A stretch of DNA of 38,317 nt from Nostoc mirabile CHAB5784. GTDB lineage: Bacteria; Cyanobacteriota; Cyanobacteriia; Cyanobacteriales; Nostocaceae. The notes below the pieces were generated by a model, which worked only from the letters and a program-made list of their open reading frames with translations, was not told the origin of the DNA and did not search any database. Location: assembly GCF_020829645.1 (NCBI RefSeq), contig NZ_JAIVFS010000078.1, forward strand, positions 1-38,317. The letters are read 5' to 3'. Below, one piece after another: positions 32,472 through 38,317 of the stretch (the stretch's first letter is position 1; each line of letters begins with the position of its first letter). The position numbers and the translations under genes were made by a program.

Positions 32472-34904
32472 TTATTTTATGTGAGCAACGGTAACACCGG
32501 TGCCGCCATCTGCTTGTTCTGCTGGTTCGTAGTTATTGACTCTGGGATGCTGTTGCAAAAAGGCGTGAACACCTTGTCGCAGCTTACCAGTACCGTAACC
32601 GTGAATAATCCAAACTGGGCCTGTAGCTTCCGAGATGGCTTTATCTAAAATGTATTCGGCATCAGCTACCCGTTTACCACGCAAATCGATGGTGTTTTGG
32701 GAAGTCCGAATTTCTGGGACACTTTGCGGTGGCGGGGTTACTGCTGGGGCTGGTTTGGCTTTGACGATTGGTTCGGCTTTTTGACCATCTAGAGATTCTA
32801 CATCTTGCAACTTCACAGTCATCTTCATTAGCCCAAACCGAACGCTTAAATCGCCATCTTCATCGGGAGCGGTGATCACATCTGCGATCTGTCCCAATTT
32901 GGGAATGCGGACGCGATCGCCTACTTTGGGCATAAATCCAGCTTTTGGTTTTGCTGGCACTGCTGGCTGATAAAGTTGGCCAATTTGATTCAAAGCATTG
33001 GTTGCTTGCTGGGCCTCTTGGGCTGTAGGCGTACCTTTCTGCAAGCGGCGAATCACTTGGGCAATTTCACCTTTTGCCTGGGCGATCGCTTGTTGGATTG
33101 CTATTTCCTGTGAAGCCCGCAAACTGCTTTCCCTCTCCTCTAAACTTGCGGCTTTTGCGGATACTTGTTTGTATAAACGTTCCGCTTGCTGCAACAAACT
33201 TTGGGCTTCCGCAGCTTTGGTTTCCTGACGGCGGCGTTGCGCTTCTAAGCCAGCAATCACCTGGTTAACTTCATCTGTGGCCTCTCCCACTTGGGTTTTC
33301 GCCTGTTCTACTACTTCTGGTTTTAATCCCAAGCGTAGGGCAATAGTTAAGGCATTAGAACGTCCGGGGATGCCCCACAGCAGACGGTAAGTGGGTGAGA
33401 GAGTACTTTCGTCAAATTCTACAGAGGCATTTTCAAACCGATCATCTTCGTATTTCAGGGCTTTTAATTCCCCGAAGTGAGTGGTGGCGATCGTTAGCTG
33501 GGCATGGTTGGCTAAATATTGCAACAAGGCGATCGCTAAGGCACTACCCTCTACTGGATCGGTTCCTGCGCCGACTTCATCGAGTAAAACGAGTGATTGG
33601 GGAGTGGGGAGTGGGGAGTGGTCTAGATTCTCTTCTTCCCGATTCCCGATTCCCGATTCCCGATTTCCCAATGCTTCTAAAATCCGACTAATTCGGCGGA
33701 TGTGCCCAGAGAATGTAGATAAACTTTGCTGTAAAGATTGTTCATCGCCAATATCTGCCAACACCTTATCAAACCAAGGTATTTCTACTGGTTCACGGGC
33801 GGGGACAAATAAACCCACTTTCGCCATCAATGCTGCTAACCCCAAGGTTTTTAAGGTTACAGTTTTACCGCCAGTATTTGGCCCGGTAATTGTCACTACC
33901 CGGATTAATGGGTTTATCAGCAAATCTACAGGAACTACTGGTTGCCCTTGTTCGTGCTGTTGCTGCCACACTAACAGTGGATGTCGCAAATTCCGCAAGG
34001 TAATGATTTCACTATCTTCACGCTGGATAAATCGCGGGGGATTTGCTCCTAGCCAGTAGCTATATCGTGATCTAGCGGTTGCCAGATCCAAAGTGGTAGC
34101 GATCGCTAACAATCTCTCTAAATCTGGTTTGACTGCGGCTACAAGTTCTGTCAAAGCACGGCGAACCGCTTCTTCTTCTGCTTGCTCTCTTCTAATTATC
34201 TGCCGCAGTTGGTTGCCCAAAGGCACTACTGAATTGGGTTCCACATATAGCGTCGCACCGCTAGTAGAGGTATCGTGAACAATACCGGGGATGGCATCTT
34301 TTTGGGGTGCTTTTACAGGGATGACAAAGCGATCGCCCCGTTGCGTAATTAGTTGTTCTTGAACTGCTCCAGATTTTGCCTGTAATATATTTTGCAGCTT
34401 TTGAGTAATTTGGCTGCGTACTCGCCGCAAGTCTGTGCGAATTTCTCCCAGTTTTTGACTCGCGCGGTCAGTTACCTGGGCCCGTTCATCAATACATCGG
34501 TGAATTTCCTGTTCTAGTTCTGGATAAGTCCGCAAATCGGCAACCAAATCAGTCAATATCGGCAAATCTTCCTGATTGTCAATGACACGGCGCAAATTTC
34601 TGGCACCAGCGAGGGTAGTAGCGATCGCTAACAGTTCATCTCCTGCCAAAACTCCACTGCGTTCTGCTCGTTCTAAGGAATTGCCAATATCTTGAATTCC
34701 CTCAAATGACAGTCCCGTGGTCAGGCGAGTTTCCAGCTGGTAGACTTCTTTGGTTTGCTCTAACAACTGTTCGCTTTGGATCTGAGAATCGGGTATTTTC
34801 AGATGACGCGCAGCTGTCGCCCCCAGCTTAGTTGCCGCAAAGGTGGCAAGGTGCTGGCAGAGGCGATGCCATTCTAATAGTTCTAAGGTTTCAGATTGGA
34901 TCAA
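32472..34904 (-). CDS. mutS2: MutS2 (DNA/ribosome-processing ATPase with Smr domain), STRR-encoded insertion
   Basis: MutS2 is a MutS-family ATPase lacking the mismatch-recognition domain. It suppresses recombination or acts on collided ribosomes in other bacteria. The 810 residues show the helical core, Walker A GPNTGGKT (341-348), Walker B LVLLDEVGAGTDP with DE at 442-443, a coiled coil (about 525-635), a KOW-like region (GDRVRIPKLGQIADV) and a C-terminal Smr nuclease domain with DLRGKRVADAEY and HGYGTGKLRQGV. Residues 413-435 between Walker A and B are a low-complexity insertion (GNRESGIGNREEE, then NLDHSPLPTP) encoded by two tandem heptamer tracts (33599-33621 and 33638-33669). All other motifs are intact, so the protein is likely functional. 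The start is an ATG at 34902-34904. Confidence 0.96.
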   Translation of the reverse strand: MIQSETLELLEWHRLCQHLATFAATKLGATAARHLKIPDSQIQSEQLLEQTKEVYQLETRLTTGLSFEGIQDIGNSLERAERSGVLAGDELLAIATTLAGARNLRRVIDNQEDLPILTDLVADLRTYPELEQEIHRCIDERAQVTDRASQKLGEIRTDLRRVRSQITQKLQNILQAKSGAVQEQLITQRGDRFVIPVKAPQKDAIPGIVHDTSTSGATLYVEPNSVVPLGNQLRQIIRREQAEEEAVRRALTELVAAVKPDLERLLAIATTLDLATARSRYSYWLGANPPRFIQREDSEIITLRNLRHPLLVWQQQHEQGQPVVPVDLLINPLIRVVTITGPNTGGKTVTLKTLGLAALMAKVGLFVPAREPVEIPWFDKVLADIGDEQSLQQSLSTFSGHIRRISRILEALGNRESGIGNREEENLDHSPLPTPQSLVLLDEVGAGTDPVEGSALAIALLQYLANHAQLTIATTHFGELKALKYEDDRFENASVEFDESTLSPTYRLLWGIPGRSNALTIALRLGLKPEVVEQAKTQVGEATDEVNQVIAGLEAQRRRQETKAAEAQSLLQQAERLYKQVSAKAASLEERESSLRASQEIAIQQAIAQAKGEIAQVIRRLQKGTPTAQEAQQATNALNQIGQLYQPAVPAKPKAGFMPKVGDRVRIPKLGQIADVITAPDEDGDLSVRFGLMKMTVKLQDVESLDGQKAEPIVKAKPAPAVTPPPQSVPEIRTSQNTIDLRGKRVADAEYILDKAISEATGPVWIIHGYGTGKLRQGVHAFLQQHPRVNNYEPAEQADGGTGVTVAHIK
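33599..33669. repeat. STRR insertion inside mutS2
   Basis: Three tandem GGGGAGT units (33599-33621) and about four tandem CGATTCC units (33638-33669), separated by 16 bases, lie within the mutS2 reading frame. They preserve the frame. Confidence 0.9.
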
Positions 34905-35108
34905 GGTTTCAACATCTAATCTGAAATTATCGTAACAATTCTAGCCCCTAGATGGCTAAATTTTAAAGGAGAAAATTTTGCTTTAGTGAATAGTCGAGAG
35001 GTATATTTGCCCTCTGCTTCCTTCCACCTTCTTATACATTGATGTATTTTATACTACATCAACATTTTTATTGACTTCAATTCTGATCGAAAACGCCACA
35101 AAAACTGA

Positions 35109-35408
35109 TTAAGCAGCAACTATTTCTTGCGCTAGAACGTAAGGCTGAACGATGAGAGTATTAAATCGTTTAGTGCGATCGCCATTCCATTCTCCCACCT
35201 GTACTATCGTGGGTTTGGTAATCAATTGCTCATCAATCCACAGTTCCACTGATGGTATATTATCACTGGCGATCGCTACTCCGACATCGATCAAGTTTAG
35301 CTCAAGTGCCACTAAAATTACTGCATCTCTTTGTACATGAGGAATTAGCCACTCCCACTCTGCCTCATCCAAAATTTCTGTTAATTCCGCTCTTAAATCC
35401 GACATCAT
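35109..35408 (-). CDS. DUF2288 small protein
   Basis: This 99-residue soluble protein fits DUF2288: LRAELTEILDEAEWEWLIPH, then RDAVILVALELNLIDVGVAIASDN, then SVELWIDEQLITKPTIVQVGEW. The family is widespread in cyanobacteria and proteobacteria with no known function. The sequence has an acidic helix, a central beta pair, and a Lys-Pro motif followed by W, all consistent. The ATG codons at 35406-35408 and 35403-35405 are both usable. It lies 204 bases upstream of mutS2 on the same strand and may be co-transcribed with it. Confidence 0.85.
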   Translation of the reverse strand: MMSDLRAELTEILDEAEWEWLIPHVQRDAVILVALELNLIDVGVAIASDNIPSVELWIDEQLITKPTIVQVGEWNGDRTKRFNTLIVQPYVLAQEIVAA

Positions 35409-35555
35409 TCCTCAATTTGTATTAGCTAATAGTCTATTTTACATTAATTACTACTTCTTAACTCCTAACTCTGCCAATTTTAGATTTAGGATTGGATGTT
35501 TTAGATTTTCTCTTCAACTGAAAACTCAAAATCTAAAATTGAATGGCTAATGACT

Positions 35556-35690
35556 AAACTTCAGATTTCATTTCATCAATTTTAAATAAAAACACAATTA
35601 CTCCAGCGATGGTAATTAATATATAAAAACTGTTAGTAACCCTGCTACTTTAGTGCCTACTGGTACAAAGCGGCGTAAATAGACACATTA
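35556..35690 (-). pseudogene. Possible decayed small membrane-protein gene
   Basis: On the minus strand one frame reads YLRRFVPVGTKVAGLLTV and the next frame reads FYILITIAGVIVFLFKIDE, then MKSEV and a stop (TAG at 35556-35558 on the minus strand). The two join into one plausible single-helix membrane protein if one base is added to a run of five T (A on the plus strand, 35624-35628). No start codon is present in the first frame, so the 5' end is also lost. The protein-like character of both halves is the only evidence. Confidence 0.35.
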
Positions 35691-35786
35691 TTATTGTATG
35701 GTCTTTTTATTTACGTTCCTTTTGTATCAATTTGTATCAATCGAGATAAAATTTAAAGATTATTAACCATCAATATGGATTACAGT

Positions 35787-35905
35787 AATACCAATTCTCT
35801 GTGAAGCTACACATTATTTTGACCCCTCCCAACCTCCCCGATGCTTTGGGGAGGTGCTGCAGGCGGTGGGGTTCTTTCTATGCATCTTCATATAGAACTG
35901 GTATA
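35787..35905. repeat. MITE-like inverted-repeat element (119 bp)
   Basis: AATACCAATTCT (35787-35798) and AGAACTGGTATA (35894-35905) are near-perfect inverted copies. Between them CCTCCCC/GGGGAGG flank a GATGCTTT loop, the same loop as in the element at 3676-3818. No reading frame of note. Confidence 0.6.
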
Positions 35906-36122
35906 ACTACATCTCACTATAAAAGTTCTTACTTAGGCGCTTACCAGCAATAATGTAGGGAATAATCCCAATTTTTCGTTGAGGCTGAGATGCTTTACTT
36001 TGCTGCGCTACGTTCAACATGATAAAAACTATACTTTTCAAACATCCTCTGAGATTGCCTAGAAAGCAAGACTTTTAGCAGCTAAAGCAGTATGAAACTA
36101 AATTGAGGAACCTAATAATATT

Positions 36123-37574
36123 ATGTCCAGACTGATTGTTTCTTTCCCCCCAATCATAGGCACATCTGGCTCCGATATAGTGACAGGTCAAGAGGATAAT
36201 GCCTTCCCAGCAATTGGAATTGAGGTTAAAAAAAACGGAGTCATTAATACTCGAAGAGGTAACGACACTATCGAAGGTAGTGGCATCGGCGGCGACGATT
36301 TCAGCCAAGCCGGCACAGGCACAGGTATTGCTAACAGTGGCATCATTGATGGAGGAAAAGGAGACGATACCATCTCCGGTACAGGCACGGGCGGTTCCCA
36401 GTATCGAGACAATGCACCTGGTACAGGCATCTTTAACACTGAAGGTGGTTACGTGAATGGAGGAAATGGGAAAGATTTCATCTCCGGAAACGCGGGGGGA
36501 GGCCAAGTCGGTAGAGGTATCTACAACACTCAGGATAGCCACATTGATGGAGGAAAAGGGGACGATACCATCTCCGGAACTGGAGGTAGCTACGAAGGGA
36601 CTGGTATAGGAATCTTTAACACTTTGGGCAGCTACATTAATGGAGGAGAAGGAAACGATTCCATTTTCGGAACTGGAACTAGCTCCCAAGGAGATGGTAC
36701 AGGCATCTCCAACGATGGCGGTAGCGTCATCTGTGGAGGGAAAGGAGACGATTCGATTACTGGTATTGGTAGGGGCAGTAGGGGGTCTGGAGATCCCGTA
36801 GGAAGAACATACAGAGCGGGTGTGGGTACAGGTATCTCTAACACTCAAGGCAGCTATATTTTTGGTGGCGAGGGAAACGACTCTCTCTCTGGGACGGGCA
36901 TAGGCGGTGGAGGGGATAGTACCCCTTTTGGGGACTTTAGTGCGAATATGGGTATAGGCATCAGTAACAGAGGCAACATTTCTCAAGGAATAGGAGACGA
37001 TTTCATCTCCGGTACAGGCAAGGGCGGTATTGCCGACGGCACAGGCACGAGCGCTGACGGTACAGGCATTGTTAACAGTGGCATCATCAATTTAGGCGAT
37101 GGCAAAGATACCATCATAGGTACTGGTATTAGCGGTGGTGTAGAAGCTATTGGCATAGGTATTCTTAATACTGATGGCATTATCTACGGAGGGCGAGGAT
37201 CTGATGCCCTGACTGGCTATGGCACCAGCGTTGGTATCCAAGGTGGAACAATTGATGGCGGGAAGGGTAACGATTACTTCAAAGCCCGTCGAATTGATGC
37301 TGACAGTAATCCCGTTTCGTACCAAGGAGGCGCTATTGCCGATGTCTTAATTAAGGGTGGACATGGATGTGACATATTTGATGTTGGTTACGGGAATGCC
37401 ACGATTGATGGCGGTTGGGGATGGGATAAGCTGATTCTGCCTGATTTAAAAAGTGATTACACCATTATGGGCAACTCCAACAATCAAACCATTGAACGTG
37501 ATGGGTTCACCCTTAGCGTCTTGAATGTTGAAAAAATCGTCTTTCTCGGCGTTGCTTGCAGCACGCTGTGCTAG
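36123..37574 (+). CDS. Glycine/aspartate-rich repeat protein, RTX-like or beta-helix
   Basis: The 483 residues begin IVSFPPIIGTSGSDIVTG and comprise about 11 irregular repeats of 23-43 residues. Each has GGxGxDxIxG, an RTX-like calcium nonapeptide, followed by a variable stretch and GTGIxNTxGSxI, which resembles strands of a parallel beta-helix. A C-terminal segment reads GGWGWDKLILPDLKSDYTI, with NVEKIVFLG near the end. A GAGG lies about 15 bases before the ATG. The protein has no signal peptide, so if exported it would use a type I route, as RTX proteins do; no exporter is present nearby. The overlapping 303-codon frame on the minus strand is a shadow. Function unknown; surface or extracellular location is inferred. 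Confidence 0.8.
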   Translation: MSRLIVSFPPIIGTSGSDIVTGQEDNAFPAIGIEVKKNGVINTRRGNDTIEGSGIGGDDFSQAGTGTGIANSGIIDGGKGDDTISGTGTGGSQYRDNAPGTGIFNTEGGYVNGGNGKDFISGNAGGGQVGRGIYNTQDSHIDGGKGDDTISGTGGSYEGTGIGIFNTLGSYINGGEGNDSIFGTGTSSQGDGTGISNDGGSVICGGKGDDSITGIGRGSRGSGDPVGRTYRAGVGTGISNTQGSYIFGGEGNDSLSGTGIGGGGDSTPFGDFSANMGIGISNRGNISQGIGDDFISGTGKGGIADGTGTSADGTGIVNSGIINLGDGKDTIIGTGISGGVEAIGIGILNTDGIIYGGRGSDALTGYGTSVGIQGGTIDGGKGNDYFKARRIDADSNPVSYQGGAIADVLIKGGHGCDIFDVGYGNATIDGGWGWDKLILPDLKSDYTIMGNSNNQTIERDGFTLSVLNVEKIVFLGVACSTLC

Positions 37575-37717
37575 GGTAAGAGCAGTTGGCGGAGAGTCTA
37601 GGTAAAACTACAGAAAATTATAGGATAAAGGTGTTGAAATTATAGAAAACGTGCGTTATGCTAATTTTCAGTGAGTCATAGATTTCCTTGCATGCTATGG
37701 AGCAATGAGCTTTTCGA

Positions 37718-37894
37718 TTGCCCAGAGTCATTCGGGTGACTCGCACAGAGTTCGAGTTGGACGATGGGCGAGTATTTCAGCATGTCGTTGAGTTAGACGA
37801 CGTGCTAACACCAGAGGAATTTCAGGAGATTTATGACCATTGGCGTGAGTTAATCGAGCCTGATCATGGAACCGAGACTGCTAACTACGGCTGA
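37718..37894 (+). CDS. Small acidic protein upstream of IS607-type tnpA
   Basis: A TTG at 37718-37720 opens a 58-residue frame, PRVIRVTRTEFELDDGRVFQ followed by VELDDVLTPEEFQEIYDHWREL, ending at TGA 37892-37894. It overlaps the tnpA start (37866) by 29 bases. The composition is protein-like (helical, acidic, with TPEEFQ). In cyanobacteria small frames of this type precede IS607 tnpA genes; I do not know the function. No ATG is available in this frame and no strong Shine-Dalgarno sequence is seen, so the start may be decayed. Confidence 0.5.
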   Translation: MPRVIRVTRTEFELDDGRVFQHVVELDDVLTPEEFQEIYDHWRELIEPDHGTETANYG

Positions 37895-38317
37895 AGTCGC
37901 TCAAAAACTAAATGTAACAGCGTGGACAATTTCGTTGATGGGACACTTCAGGTAAGTTACCAGCAATTAGAACTAAAGGTGGTCATCGGCGCTATCGTCC
38001 AGAAGATGTTAATAAGATTTTAGGCATTGAAATTGAAGCTGTGCCGGATAGACTTGAAGCAGTTGCAGCATATACTCGTGTTTCTAGCCACGAACAAAAA
38101 CTATTGGTGATTTGGATAGACAAAAAGCTAGAGTGTTAGAGCATTGTTTATTAAAAAAATATAACGTCGAACATATTTTTGCAGAGGTCGGCTCTGGAAT
38201 GTCAGACAGCCGACCTAAATTATTGCGGCTGTTTCAATTAGTAATCAACCATGAAATTACTAGAGTGGTTGTGGAATACAAAGACAGGTTAACTAGGTTT
38301 AATTTTGGGATTTATCG
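37866..38317 (+). pseudogene. IS607-type serine recombinase TnpA, frameshifted (incomplete at window end)
   Basis: The frame from the ATG at 37866 encodes a MerR-like helix-turn-helix start (LLTTAEVAQKLNV). It then breaks: an extra T near 37931 shifts the frame, which stops at 37953-37955. The correct frame (RWDTSGKLPAIRTKGGHRRY) resumes but carries a TGA (37936-37938) where CGA (Arg) would be expected. A missing A in the run at 38096-38100 causes a second frameshift, after which the serine-recombinase core appears as YTRVSSHEQ, GDLDRQ, VGSGMSDSRPKL and EYKDRLTRF. IS607 TnpA cuts with the serine in this YxRVSS motif. The gene is inactive as written and continues past the window. Confidence 0.9.

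Larger units (their letters stand above)
35409..36122. other. Intergenic region with decayed small gene and MITE
   Basis: About 710 bases between leftward and rightward genes. It holds a putative broken small gene (35556-35690, minus strand), an inverted-repeat element (35787-35905) and the leader of the glycine/aspartate-rich repeat gene. No other gene was recognised. Confidence 0.55.

Noticed and set aside
33395..34059. Plus-strand frames of 98 and 192 codons across mutS2
   Set aside because: They are antisense to the conserved MutS2 ATPase core and gain length from the STRR tract.
36075..36986. 303-codon minus-strand frame opposite the glycine/aspartate-rich gene
   Set aside because: It is antisense of the Gly/Asp repeats (rich in Ser/Ile/Val/Thr), has no domain resemblance, and the plus-strand gene has a ribosome site and coherent repeats.

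Overview
The window looks like chromosome from a filamentous, Nostoc/Anabaena-type cyanobacterium. The palindrome GCGATCGC (HIP1) recurs dozens of times inside and between genes. Tandem heptanucleotide (STRR) repeats lie between genes, and there are cyanobacteria-typical gene pairs (DUF3038 with DUF4335; DUF2997, Ycf35 and a ferredoxin) and cyanobacterial surface proteins with calcium-binding repeats. No rRNA, tRNA, CRISPR array or prophage was recognised.

Layout. 0-7 kb: the tail of an IS200/IS605-type element, then mostly leftward housekeeping genes: trpB, beta-carbonic anhydrase, trpC and lpdA. Among them are rightward SUI1/eIF1-like and Pmp3/YqaE-like small genes. 7.8-10.3 kb: a SWIM zinc-finger protein whose stop codon touches the end of an N-terminally truncated tnpB. 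10.5-20.2 kb, all rightward: a two-partner-secretion outer-membrane transporter (TpsB) without a visible partner, an FHA-PAS-GAF-GGDEF-EAL cyclic-di-GMP enzyme, a histone-deacetylase-fold amidohydrolase, a 45-aa membrane peptide, a TerB-like protein, and murF overlapping a GNAT acetyltransferase.

20.3-26.4 kb, all leftward: an 821-aa calcium-loop repeat protein, a small membrane protein, a fasciclin-domain protein and trmFO, separated by two well-preserved miniature inverted-repeat elements. 27.2-28.3 kb: a compact DUF2997, ycf35, ferredoxin operon. 28.5-35.4 kb, leftward: a YiaA/B-type membrane protein, the DUF4335/DUF3038 pair, mutS2 carrying an in-frame STRR insertion, and a DUF2288 protein. 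36.1-38.3 kb: a second glycine/aspartate-rich repeat protein and a decaying IS607 serine-recombinase gene cut by the window end.

The genes do not form one pathway. trpB and trpC are scattered tryptophan genes, as is usual in cyanobacteria. The most distinctive content is a secretion/surface theme (TpsB, two Asp/Gly-rich repeat proteins, fasciclin) and a rich load of small repeats and decayed transposons, some altering coding sequence. I see no clear novel multi-gene defence or biosynthetic system. The best candidates for new biology are the hybrid YD/calcium-loop repeat protein, the Asp/Gly beta-helix-like protein, the uncharacterised ycf35 operon and the DUF3038/DUF4335 pair.
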